Source: Pseudothermotoga elfii DSM 9442 = NBRC 107921 (lineage in GTDB: Bacteria; Thermotogota; Thermotogae; Thermotogales; DSM-5069). Taken from it: DNA of 64,000 nucleotides. The position numbers were made by a program, and so were the translations under genes. The notes beneath the pieces are model-generated. The model did no database searches. It was not told the origin of the DNA and worked only from the letters and a program-made list of their open reading frames with translations. Positions 18,887-26,517 of this stretch are shown here, in pieces (positions within the stretch are counted from its first letter, which is position 1; every line of letters begins with the position of its first letter). The stretch spans positions 1 to 64,000 of the forward strand of contig NC_022792.1 of assembly GCF_000504085.1 (NCBI RefSeq), in the 5' to 3' direction.

Positions 18887-18912
18887 GAGGGGCAGTTGCC
18901 CCTCATATTTTT
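18887..18912. terminator. bidirectional terminator between clp and lacI
   Basis: Stem GAGGGGC-AGTT-GCCCCTC (18887-18904). To the right is ATATTTTT; read leftward the stem is followed by TTTATTT. It starts 2 bp after the clp stop and overlaps the lacI stop codon, so it can serve both convergent genes. Confidence 0.8.
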
Positions 18913-19907
18913 GCAACAGATTGTCGCTCGATAAAATGTGCTTTTAAAACTGTCCTGCTCGTTTTTTTATCGTGAAAGATATTGTTGATCAAAAGAGTGG
19001 CAGCTATCAGACCCATTTGTTCTGGTTCCTGAGCAACACAGGTAATTGGAGGTTCAAAAATTTCATTCCAGTGAGAATCATCAAAAGAAACAAGCGAAAT
19101 GTCCTGCGGGACTTTCAATCCAGTTTCTTTGATGACCTTCATAACACCAAGCATCATCAAATTGTTGCTCACGATAAGTGCTGTGGGTTTTCTGCATAGA
19201 GAAAAAAACCTCTTGGCTGCTCGATATCCTCCCTCTTCGCTTGATTCTCCGTCTATAATCCACTCATTCTGAACAGTTATTCCAAGCTCCTTACATGCCT
19301 TCAGAACCCCATTAAGTCTTTCCTTTCCAGTAAAAGATCTGGCCCTTAATGTCATTATTCCAATTGTTCTATGTCCACTTTTGTAAAGATATGTCACAAG
19401 CTCCCTAACGCCAGATTCATTATCTGTTATGACATAACTCACATCTACATTTGGTACTATCCTGTCGAAAAAAACAAGCGGAATTCCTGATTCTGCAATT
19501 TTTTTGTATATAGTTCTGTTACCTCCAGAATCAACTGGAGCAGCAAGAATGCCTTCTACTTTCTGACTTGCAAGTGTTCTAAGATTCTCCACTTCTTGAT
19601 CAGGATCTTCATTAGTAGAACACAAAAGCAGGTGATACCCTATCGGCCGAAGGACTTTTTCCATCCCGCGAACAGTATATGCGAAAAAAGGATTAGAAAT
19701 ATCTGGTATCAAAACACCTATAATTTTAGTCTGACCTTTTTTCAATCCCATCGCTGTCAGATCCGGAAGATACCCCATCTTCTCGGCTAATTGTATTATC
19801 TTTTCTCTGAGTTGAGCACTCACACCGGGTTTACCATTTAAAGCACGAGACACAGTTGATGCATTGACACCAAGTTTTTTTGCAATATCTTTGATCGTTA
19901 TTTTCAT
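18903..19907 (-). CDS. LacI-family transcriptional regulator
   Basis: Sugar-responsive repressor. N-terminal LacI helix-turn-helix (ITIKDIAKKLGVNASTVSRAL, residues 2-22) with hinge MGYLPDLTAMGLK, then a periplasmic-binding-like effector domain from about 62 (IIGVLIPDISNPFFAYTVRGM) ending in QEPEQMGLIAATLLI; 334 residues, full length. The ATG overlaps the stop of the IscB-like ORF (TGATG), and no SD is visible directly upstream. A good SD and promoter lie about 1 kb upstream on the other side of the inserted element. It divergently faces the isomerase-lyase-TRAP operon and probably controls it through the CGCAAACGAATGCG site at 21153. Confidence 0.93.
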   Translation of the reverse strand: MKITIKDIAKKLGVNASTVSRALNGKPGVSAQLREKIIQLAEKMGYLPDLTAMGLKKGQTKIIGVLIPDISNPFFAYTVRGMEKVLRPIGYHLLLCSTNEDPDQEVENLRTLASQKVEGILAAPVDSGGNRTIYKKIAESGIPLVFFDRIVPNVDVSYVITDNESGVRELVTYLYKSGHRTIGIMTLRARSFTGKERLNGVLKACKELGITVQNEWIIDGESSEEGGYRAAKRFFSLCRKPTALIVSNNLMMLGVMKVIKETGLKVPQDISLVSFDDSHWNEIFEPPITCVAQEPEQMGLIAATLLINNIFHDKKTSRTVLKAHFIERQSVAKI

Positions 19908-20704
19908 CACAACCCAGCGCAGGAGACTGCATCTTCTTTAAGATGAAGAAAAGTGCGCTGTTCCCTCCTTTCTAACATTAGCATCTTTGTTAAGTCTTGA
20001 TACTTAGCTGATGAATGAATTTTTTCCCCATTCAATGTACGTATATCAAAATACCCAGAACTCAAACTATAAATTATACCAACTTGATTTTTGTACCTCA
20101 CTTTATCAAACCTTCTATGAATACCTTTCTTGCCAGATAATTCAGATTTATACCCTGCTCTCCATAAACAATATTCTCTTACATCGAAAAAACCTTTTTG
20201 TGGACCTTCTTGATATTGACTGCCTTCTACGTCAGGGTTGACTATTTTGTGTATATCAAACGGTGCTATTTCTACTTTTGCAATCGGCAGTATCTTGGTT
20301 ATTAAGTTAACAAGTCTGTTGTGTGCATCAACCTTCCATTGAAGACTTGGTGACAACCAATTATTTCGTCTCTTTCTATTTAGAAACCTTGTTTTTCCAT
20401 ATCTTCTGTTTCTTCTATACTCTCTTCTCTCTAAAAGCAGTTTCTTTATATCTTGTCGCAGTTCTACTTCAATGCTGAACAGTTTTTGTTTGTCTGTTAT
20501 TGCTGAAACGCCAGCTGTTTTTGAACCTGTGTCCATTCCAGCAATAACAGGTTGTGTGTATGTTGTTGTGTCATACAGCAACTGGATTGTAAATGGTTCT
20601 CTTCTAACAACTTTTGCAAGACCCTGTTTTAATAATCTTCTTACTTTTCTATGCCTTTTTGTTGGCATTAATGGTTTGCTATCTTTTGAAATTACATAAA
20701 CCAC
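19907..20704 (-). CDS. iscB: shortened IscB-like OMEGA protein (no HNH, no RuvC-III)
   Basis: RNA-guided nuclease relative, 265 residues, GTG start. Visible in order: PLMP domain (VYVISKDSKPLMPTKR, 2-17; VRREPFTIQL), RuvC-I with its Asp (IAGMDTGSKTAG, about 54-65), arginine-rich bridge helix (ERREYRRNRRYGKTRFLNR, about 92-110), RuvC-II Glu (AKVEIAPFDIHKIVNP, about 142-157) and VREYCLWRAG, where IscB normally enters HNH. Then it jumps to the C-terminal target/PI-like region (RRFDKVRYKNQ, SSGYFDIRTLNGEKIH). HNH and RuvC-III are missing without breaking the frame; intact IscB is about 400-500 residues. It is preceded by an omega RNA. Domain assignments are by eye against remembered IscB sequences. 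Confidence 0.85.
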   Translation of the reverse strand: MVYVISKDSKPLMPTKRHRKVRRLLKQGLAKVVRREPFTIQLLYDTTTYTQPVIAGMDTGSKTAGVSAITDKQKLFSIEVELRQDIKKLLLERREYRRNRRYGKTRFLNRKRRNNWLSPSLQWKVDAHNRLVNLITKILPIAKVEIAPFDIHKIVNPDVEGSQYQEGPQKGFFDVREYCLWRAGYKSELSGKKGIHRRFDKVRYKNQVGIIYSLSSGYFDIRTLNGEKIHSSAKYQDLTKMLMLERREQRTFLHLKEDAVSCAGL

Positions 20705-20956
20705 ACAATCACTTCCAATTGTCTTTTGACGATAACTCAGGGATTATCCCTGTAAGGTGCTCATCCCCAATGTTAGACAGGCTTGTTATGTGCAGATCAC
20801 TGCCCTTACCCCTCAGGACTGTTTAGACCTGCACGACAGAGTCTGGAACTTGAGCAGCATCCCAAGGTGTAACTGTCTAACGTAGCCACTTATGTGGCTG
20901 AGGGTAGTCAATCAGGCTTTTTTCAAGCCCCCGCTTTCTATAGTGGGCAGTTGACT
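19908..20956 (-). mobile_element. IscB/OMEGA (HEARO) element inserted in lacI leader
   Basis: About 1.05 kb comprising the omega RNA and the shortened iscB-like ORF. On the minus strand the left boundary is placed just before AGTCAACTGCCC and the right boundary just before ATGAAAA, the lacI start codon. HEARO/IscB elements are reported to sit next to ATGA or GTGA. Removing the element joins AGAGGAG-TGTAAG directly to ATG, rebuilding a well-spaced Shine-Dalgarno for lacI. No transposase gene is present, so it would have needed a TnpA in trans. Boundaries are good to a few nucleotides. Confidence 0.75.
20705..20956 (-). ncRNA. omega RNA (HEARO RNA) of the IscB-like element
   Basis: About 250 nt directly upstream of the IscB-like start, strongly structured. 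Helices visible on the RNA strand: AGTCAA (from 20956) with TTGACT (to 20906); GGCTT-GAAAA-AAGCC (20929-20915); AGCCAC-ATAA-GTGGCT near 20899-20884; long-range CCCTCAG with CTGAGGG (near 20904 and 20812); TTAGACAG with CTGTCTAA (near 20880 and 20770); CAGGGATAATCCCTG near the ORF. The pattern and wording match my memory of the HEARO/omega RNA consensus. The guide would be the about 16 nt preceding the scaffold (20972-20957). Confidence 0.75.
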
Positions 20957-20972
20957 CTTACACTCCTCTTTT
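20957..20972 (-). other. predicted omega RNA guide = original lacI RBS region
   Basis: Minus strand AAAAGAGGAGTGTAAG, immediately 5' of the omega RNA scaffold where IscB guides are encoded. It contains AGAGGAG, the presumed original lacI Shine-Dalgarno. The sequence across the element, ATGAAA, fits the NWRRNA motif described for one IscB. Thus the guide would match the element-free lacI allele. Confidence 0.5.
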
Positions 20973-20995
20973 CTTCGCGTCTTCGCGCACAATTT

Positions 20996-21023
20996 ATTTT
21001 ACATGACTTGCATAAGTGATCAA
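20996..21023 (-). promoter_or_regulatory. promoter for lacI and the omega RNA
   Basis: Minus strand TTGATC (21023-21018), 16-bp spacer, TAAAAT (21001-20996). It lies about 25-30 bp before the old SD and so would be the original lacI promoter, now also reading the omega RNA and IscB-like ORF. Two direct CTTCGCG copies (20973-20979, 20981-20987) lie between promoter and element. Confidence 0.6.
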
Positions 21024-21110
21024 TTCTGAAAATCAATGATTTTTTACCGTTCTGAGGATATTATAGTGGAAATTCTCCTTGTTTCACTTTTTTGCATCAT
21101 TTTTTCATAT

Positions 21111-21139
21111 TTGACTATAACATTTTTCTGTTTTATTCT
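21111..21139 (+). promoter_or_regulatory. promoter of the isomerase-lyase-TRAP-larA operon
   Basis: TTGACT (21111-21116), 17-bp spacer, TATTCT (21134-21139). It faces away from the lacI promoter about 90 bp to the left and precedes a LacI-type operator. Confidence 0.5.
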
Positions 21140-21152
21140 ATTTTCAGATTAT

Positions 21153-21166
21153 CGCAAACGAATGCG
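21153..21166 (+). promoter_or_regulatory. candidate LacI-family operator
   Basis: CGCAAACGAATGCG, a near-palindrome centred on CG (10 of 14 positions symmetric), the usual form of LacI-family sites. It lies between the -10 box and the SD of the isomerase gene, where binding would block transcription. Confidence 0.5.
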
Positions 21167-21194
21167 TTACTTTATATAGAAAGGAGTGTTACTT

Positions 21195-22610
21195 TTGAAA
21201 AGAAAAGTTGGGCTCATGACCTTTTCCGATGGCAGAGAATATGTTCACAAAGACCTTATAAATATCAACAAAGCTTTTGAGCAAAAACTTGTTGAGGCTC
21301 TTGAATCTACCGGAGAAATACAGGTAATAAGGTCAAATAAGATTGTAAATAAACCCTCTGTAGCCAGAGAAGAAGCTGTTTTTCTAAATAATAGTGGAGC
21401 ACAAATGACTATTTTCAATTATGCGGTCTGGGCCTTTCCGCATTTCAGCGTGATTGCAAGTAAATTCGCTCCACCACCATTTTTACTCTTCGGAAATATT
21501 AATCCAAAATACCCGGGCATGGTGGGAATGCTTGCCGCAGCAGGCGCACTCGATCAAGATGGTACTCAGACTTACAGAGTCTGGGGAGATATAAAACAAA
21601 AAGATGTTCTGAGAAAAGTCCTTGCTTTTGTAAGGGCCGCGACTGCAAGAAACATGCTTAGAGGTCAAAGATATGGTCTTTTTGGCGGAAGGTCGATGGG
21701 CATGTACACAGCTGTTCCAAATGTGGATTTATGGAACAAGCTCTTTGGAATAGACATAGAGCACATAGATCAACTTGAAATCATTGAAAAAAGTAAAAAA
21801 ATACCAGATCAAGCCGCAAAAAGTGCAAGAGAGTGGCTTGAAAAATTAACAAGAAAGATCCACTACGATGGCAAACAGCTCACACCAGAAAAGCTCGAAC
21901 TGCAGATCAAGAGTTATTACGCTGTCAAAAAGATCTGTGAAGAATTCGAACTTGATTTTACAGGTATAAAAGCTCAGCCAGAATTGACAGAGCATTTTGT
22001 CACCATGGATCTCACAGAAGCCTTTATGAACGATCCGTACGATTTCGATGGCCCAAAGGAACCAATCGTATGTGCAACTGAAGCTGATTCAGATGGTGCT
22101 TTAACAATGCAAATATTGAAGCTTATATCCAACCAGCCCGTGCTTTTTGCTGATCTTCGCCACTATGATGAACAGGATGATTTCTTTGATCTGTGTAACT
22201 CTGGAGAACACGCCACTTTTTTTGCGGCAAAATCTTATGATCCCGCCGTGAATCTTGCAAAAGTGGAGCTCTATCCAGAAAGTTTCTATTTTCCAGCAGG
22301 TGGAGCTTCTATAAGACACATCGCAGCACCTGGGGAAGTAACTCTGGCTCGCCTCACGAGAAAAAACGGCGAGTATGTGATGACTGTTATAAAAGGAGAA
22401 TTTCTTGATTTTGGTGAGCAAAAAAACGAAGAGAAGGCAAGAAATACACAGATTGAATGGCCTCATGCTTTTGCAAAACTCAAAATCTCAGCAGATGATT
22501 TTCTGGCAACTTATAGTTCTAACCATATTCATGGAGTGTATGGAGATTACGTGGAAGAATTAAAGCATTTCTGCGATATATCAGGAATCAAATGTGTCAT
22601 CTACGCATAA
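21195..22610 (+). CDS. L-fucose/L-arabinose isomerase-family protein
   Basis: Sugar isomerase-fold protein of 471 residues, expected to be metal dependent and cytosolic. The layout follows the FucI/AraA family: N-terminal VGLMTFSDGREYVHKDL, central GRSMGMYTAVPNVDLW and FGIDIEHIDQLEI, then a C-terminal domain with IVCATEADSDGALTMQIL, FYFPAGGASIRHIA and SSNHIHGVYGDY, whose Glu/His are candidates for metal binding. Exact sugar cannot be read. Start TTG 21195, 8 nt after AAGGAG; GTG 21186 is too close. First gene of a LacI-controlled operon, so it probably isomerises the imported or a derived sugar. Confidence 0.82.
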   Translation: MKRKVGLMTFSDGREYVHKDLININKAFEQKLVEALESTGEIQVIRSNKIVNKPSVAREEAVFLNNSGAQMTIFNYAVWAFPHFSVIASKFAPPPFLLFGNINPKYPGMVGMLAAAGALDQDGTQTYRVWGDIKQKDVLRKVLAFVRAATARNMLRGQRYGLFGGRSMGMYTAVPNVDLWNKLFGIDIEHIDQLEIIEKSKKIPDQAAKSAREWLEKLTRKIHYDGKQLTPEKLELQIKSYYAVKKICEEFELDFTGIKAQPELTEHFVTMDLTEAFMNDPYDFDGPKEPIVCATEADSDGALTMQILKLISNQPVLFADLRHYDEQDDFFDLCNSGEHATFFAAKSYDPAVNLAKVELYPESFYFPAGGASIRHIAAPGEVTLARLTRKNGEYVMTVIKGEFLDFGEQKNEEKARNTQIEWPHAFAKLKISADDFLATYSSNHIHGVYGDYVEELKHFCDISGIKCVIYA

Positions 22611-22654
22611 ATCATATGTTGGTTCAAATATTTTTTAATAAGGAGGTATGCACT

Positions 22655-23584
22655 ATGGATTTAGTAAAAGAATTCGGCAGGATCTTGGTTCCTATGATTA
22701 CACCTTTCAATGAGGATTACTCTGTCGATTATCAAACGGCCAGGAAAGTGGCAAGATACATAATCGATAACAAATACTGTGATTCAATCATTGTCAGTGG
22801 TACAACGGGCGAATTTCATTCCCTTTCTTTCGACGAGAGAGTAAAACTGTTCGAGGAGATCAAGGATGAGATGGGAAACGAAGTTCCATTGATAGCAGGC
22901 ACGGGTGCCGTGTACACAAAAGAAGCCATCAAGTTAACAAAAGAAGCAGAGAGACTTGGATACAAAGCTGCAATGGTGATTGTGCCATATTATTGTCATC
23001 CAACGCAAGAAGGGATATATCAACATTTTAAAGAGATAGCAGAGAATACATCGCTACCGATAATAATATACAACATACCATTGTTCGTAAATGAAAGTAT
23101 TTCTCCTGAGACGGCAGCAAGACTTTCAGAGATAGAAAACATAGTTGCTGTGAAAGACGAAGCAGGGATCAATCCTCTACAAACAATGGAGTTTATAAAA
23201 AAATCTGGAGGCAAATTAACGGTCTATTCCGGGGATGACATAATGATTTTGCAAGTTATTCAGCAAGGTGGAATAGGAGTGGTTAGTGGAGGAGCACACG
23301 TGGTGGGAGATATGATAAGAGACCTGATAGATTCGTTTCTATCAGGAAAAGTGGAAAGATCGAGGAAGCTATTCGAAATATTGTACGATGTATTCAAGAG
23401 TTTCTTCGGTGTATCAGATAGTCGAGTTAATCCAACACCAGGTGTGAAAATGGCATTGGAGGTGGTAAGTGGTCTCCGCGTTTCAACAGCGAGACCACCG
23501 CTTCTAACTTATACAAAGGAAGATAGAGAGTTCATAAGTAAAGCCTTGAAAATCGCAAGAAAAGAGTATCAGAAATTAAGTTAA
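22655..23584 (+). CDS. DapA/NanA-family aldolase (class I lyase)
   Basis: TIM-barrel Schiff-base lyase/synthase of 309 residues. SGTTGEFHSLSFDERVKLF matches the TTGE pyruvate-binding loop, VPYYCHPTQEGIYQHF contains the YY pair including the catalytic tyrosine, and NIVAVKDEAG holds the Schiff-base lysine. The family covers dihydrodipicolinate synthase, N-acetylneuraminate lyase and 2-keto-3-deoxy-sugar-acid aldolases. The sugar-transport setting argues for a catabolic aldolase cleaving a keto-deoxy acid to pyruvate plus an aldehyde (inference). ATG 22655 follows AGGAGG by 8 nt; the frame is open upstream to 22592. Confidence 0.9.
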   Translation: MDLVKEFGRILVPMITPFNEDYSVDYQTARKVARYIIDNKYCDSIIVSGTTGEFHSLSFDERVKLFEEIKDEMGNEVPLIAGTGAVYTKEAIKLTKEAERLGYKAAMVIVPYYCHPTQEGIYQHFKEIAENTSLPIIIYNIPLFVNESISPETAARLSEIENIVAVKDEAGINPLQTMEFIKKSGGKLTVYSGDDIMILQVIQQGGIGVVSGGAHVVGDMIRDLIDSFLSGKVERSRKLFEILYDVFKSFFGVSDSRVNPTPGVKMALEVVSGLRVSTARPPLLTYTKEDREFISKALKIARKEYQKLS

Positions 23585-23600
23585 AGGGGAGGGATCATGG

Positions 23601-24653
23601 ATGAAAAGGTTTCCATTTTTTCTGTTGATGGTTATGATTATTTTGGTTTTCGGTTCCTTAACAGTTTTGGCTGAGAAAGTCTATGTAATGAAATTCGGTT
23701 GGATCGATCCACCTGATCCTTACAGCAATCCAACGAGTGCATACGCAGTTACTTTAAAAAGTGAAGTAGAAAGACTTTCTGGCGGGAGAATAAAGGTCGA
23801 ACTTTATCCAGCTGGTCAACTTGGTGATCAACGATCATCTGTCGAACAGGTTAGAAAAGGTACCATAGAAGCTTGTAATATCAGTTCGGGTGTTCTGGCT
23901 TCAGCATATTATCCACCACTGGAACTGGTTGATATGCCGTTTTTATTTACTTCATATGAACACGTTAGATTGGTTGTAAATAGCGACTTTATGAAAAATC
24001 TTATTGAAGATTGTGCTAAAAAGACAGGGATTAGGATACTTTCACTTCAACCATTTGGATTCAGACATATATTCAATAGCAGACGACCAATTAAAGTTCC
24101 GAGCGATTTGAAAGGTTTGAAAATAAGAACGATGGAAATAGTCCCTCACATGAAATTAATCGAAGCTGCTGGGGGCACGCCAACTCCAATGCCAATGTTA
24201 GAACTTTACACAGCTTTACAAACAAAAGTAGTGGACGGTGCAGAAAACACGATATCTAATATTTTGGCTCAAAAGTATTATCAGGTTCAAAAGTATCTAA
24301 CTTTAACAGGCCATCTCATGGGAATAGGAGCTACCATAATTAATGAAGAATGGTTCCAGTCATTACCAAGCGATTTAAAAGCGGCACTTGTAGAAGGCGA
24401 AAAGACTGCTTGGTTAGTTTATTCAGGAATAGGCCAACTTGTTTCCGATGTCAAGCTGGATGAATTGAAAAAGAAAATGGAAGTGTATGTTCCAACCACT
24501 AAAGAAATAGAATTGTGGAAAGAGAAAACCCAATCTTATGTTAAGGAATATCTCGTTGAAAAATTAGGTAAAGATCTTGTGGATGAATTTCTTAAGATTG
24601 TCGATGAAGCCAGACAACAAATAGTTACTGAAGCAACTTCCCTGGGTAAATAA
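23601..24653 (+). CDS. dctP: TRAP transporter solute-binding protein (DctP)
   Basis: Periplasmic receptor that captures a carboxylate for a sodium-driven TRAP carrier. 350 residues with signal peptide (MKRFPFFLLMVMIILVFGSL...LA, cleavage near 24). The DctP core has DLKGLKIRTMEIVPHM (ligand arginine in KIRT, where the substrate carboxylate is bound), GGTPTPMPMLELYTALQTKVVDGAEN, the family signature. GGGGAGGG SD. Next gene in the operon after the lyase. A 17-bp perfect hairpin follows before dctQ, expected to make more binding protein than permease. Confidence 0.95.
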   Translation: MKRFPFFLLMVMIILVFGSLTVLAEKVYVMKFGWIDPPDPYSNPTSAYAVTLKSEVERLSGGRIKVELYPAGQLGDQRSSVEQVRKGTIEACNISSGVLASAYYPPLELVDMPFLFTSYEHVRLVVNSDFMKNLIEDCAKKTGIRILSLQPFGFRHIFNSRRPIKVPSDLKGLKIRTMEIVPHMKLIEAAGGTPTPMPMLELYTALQTKVVDGAENTISNILAQKYYQVQKYLTLTGHLMGIGATIINEEWFQSLPSDLKAALVEGEKTAWLVYSGIGQLVSDVKLDELKKKMEVYVPTTKEIELWKEKTQSYVKEYLVEKLGKDLVDEFLKIVDEARQQIVTEATSLGK

Positions 24654-24660
24654 CTCTGAA

Positions 24661-24697
24661 TTCCAAACATCACGGGGAATCCCCGTGATGTTTGGAA
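24661..24697 (+). terminator. 17-bp perfect hairpin between dctP and dctQ
   Basis: Arms TTCCAAACATCACGGGG (24661-24677) and its exact complement (24681-24697) around AAT. No U-run follows, so it is probably an mRNA-stabilising or partially attenuating structure protecting the dctP message, not a full terminator. Confidence 0.7.
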
Positions 24698-24722
24698 AAT
24701 CAGGATAAGGGAGGACACCTAT

Positions 24723-25190
24723 ATGTTAAAGAAAATAGACTCTCTTTTGAGAAAAATAACTGAATATACTGGGGTTATTCTATTAATAGCTATGTTTGCA
24801 ATAACAATATTCGGCATTTTAAATAGATATGTTCTTGTCAATCCTGTCTTTTGGACGGCGGAATTGACTCGCTATCTTATGTTTTACATGGTTACTTTAT
24901 CCTGCGGATTGGTATTTCGTGAAAATCGTCATCCCAATCTTCTCATAGTTTTGGAGAAAATGCCATCAAAGATTCGTAAAAATTGGCTGTTTATAGTAGA
25001 TATCTTAATTTTCTTTTCATACATTGTGGTAATAAAAGAAGGATTTTCGATGGCAGTAGATGCTTTGATAATGAAAACTCCTGCTTTGAGAATACCATTT
25101 TTCTACATTTATCTTGCATTGCCAATAGGTGGTGTTCTCATGGAGATACAAATAATTTTCAAATATATAGTCAAAAACAAAGGGGGATAA
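24723..25190 (+). CDS. dctQ: TRAP transporter small permease (DctQ)
   Basis: Four-helix membrane subunit that partners DctM. The 155 residues show hydrophobic segments near 17-36, 50-68, 88-106 and 128-148, with FWTAELTRYLMFYMVTLSCGL and FRENRHPNLLIVLEKMP as the typical DctQ helix 2 and loop. ATG after GGGAGGACACCT. Ends 4 bp before dctM. Diverged from the second DctQ in this window (57951-58448). Confidence 0.93.
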   Translation: MLKKIDSLLRKITEYTGVILLIAMFAITIFGILNRYVLVNPVFWTAELTRYLMFYMVTLSCGLVFRENRHPNLLIVLEKMPSKIRKNWLFIVDILIFFSYIVVIKEGFSMAVDALIMKTPALRIPFFYIYLALPIGGVLMEIQIIFKYIVKNKGG

Positions 25191-25194
25191 ACTT

Positions 25195-26493
25195 ATGTCC
25201 ACAGCACTTTTAGTCGTAATTTTATCTTTCGCATTTTTTACGATCATGGGAATGCCTCTGTCTTTCACTATGCTTTTGAGTTCAATTGTGTACTTCTTGG
25301 TTAAAGGTGACCCCCTTTATTTAGTCGTCCATACTTTTTTCACGGGTTTGGATGCTTTTACTCTTTTGGCAATTCCATTTTTCATCTTAGCAGGGGAGCT
25401 GATGGTATACTCCGGCACCATAAACAAAATAGCTGAATTCTCAAATGTTTTAGTTGGAAAATATCGAGGTGGTTTAGCTTATGTCAACGTTTTGGCAAGT
25501 ATGCTCTTTGGAGGGGTTTCTGGTTCCGCTATTGCTGATGTTGGTGGCATAGGAAGACTAATAATGGATTCAATGGTAGAAGCTGGATATGATAAGCCGT
25601 TTTCAGTTGCTTTGACTGTGAGCTCTTCTATTCAGGGTCCGTTGATTCCGCCAAGTATAATAATGGTACTTTTAGGTGCGATCACAGGTGTTTCAATTGG
25701 TGGATTATTGTTGGGAGGCGCTATACCAGGTATTCTTGTTGGTATCTCGCAAATAATAATCATTGCTATCATAGCCAAGAAAAAAAATTTCCCCAGATAT
25801 TTACTTAATGTAACTTTTGGTAGAAAGATCAAAATTCTGTTTGGTGGAACACCATTTTTGATTATGCCTTTTATTATATTGGGCGGTATATTAAGCGGCA
25901 TGTTCACACCTACAGAAGCTTCTGGAATCGCCGTGCTTTATGGCTTAGTATTATCACTGGTGATCAAAAAAGGAAAATTAGGAAAAGATGTTCTAAAATA
26001 TTTGAAAAGCGCTATGATAACTTCAGCTGCTATTCTAATGCTCACAGGAACTTCCAGTGTATTCGCAAGAATCTTGGCTATAGAAAAAGTACCCGAAGTT
26101 CTCACAAATTTTCTTCTGTCAACAATTGGAGAAAATAAATTTTTCTTCTTGTTGTTTGTGAATATCTTCTTGCTTCTTTTTGGTATGGTCATGGATGCTA
26201 TGCCTGCACTGCTAGTCCTTGCACCAACCTTTTTGCCGATTGCCATTAATCACTATGGATTGAATCCCGTTCATTTTGGGGTGATAATGGGATTCAATCT
26301 GATCATAGGACTCATGACACCTCCATATGGAGCTGCATTGTTTACAGGTGCCGCTGTGAGCGGATTATCCATCGGTAAAATTTCGAAGGAAATGATTCCT
26401 TTTATAATAGCTTCAATTATAATCTTGTTCTTGGTAACATACATTCCGGAGACCGTATTATTTCTTCCAAGATTATTTGGGGTAGTCGAGTAA
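25195..26493 (+). CDS. dctM: TRAP transporter large permease (DctM)
   Basis: Main transport subunit, 432 residues with roughly twelve membrane spans. Conserved DctM features: PFFILAGELMVYSG, the glycine-rich hairpin GGVSGSAIADVGGIGRLI, PPSIIMVLLGAITGVSIGGLLLGGAIPG, GMFTPTEASGIAVLYG, and LMTPPYGAALFTGAAVSG. It exchanges Na+ for the substrate held by DctP. Sits in the LacI-controlled operon; the substrate is presumably a sugar acid handled by the isomerase and the lyase encoded upstream. Confidence 0.95.
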   Translation: MSTALLVVILSFAFFTIMGMPLSFTMLLSSIVYFLVKGDPLYLVVHTFFTGLDAFTLLAIPFFILAGELMVYSGTINKIAEFSNVLVGKYRGGLAYVNVLASMLFGGVSGSAIADVGGIGRLIMDSMVEAGYDKPFSVALTVSSSIQGPLIPPSIIMVLLGAITGVSIGGLLLGGAIPGILVGISQIIIIAIIAKKKNFPRYLLNVTFGRKIKILFGGTPFLIMPFIILGGILSGMFTPTEASGIAVLYGLVLSLVIKKGKLGKDVLKYLKSAMITSAAILMLTGTSSVFARILAIEKVPEVLTNFLLSTIGENKFFFLLFVNIFLLLFGMVMDAMPALLVLAPTFLPIAINHYGLNPVHFGVIMGFNLIIGLMTPPYGAALFTGAAVSGLSIGKISKEMIPFIIASIIILFLVTYIPETVLFLPRLFGVVE

Positions 26494-26517
26494 TTTGAGT
26501 TCGAGAGGAGATCTATT

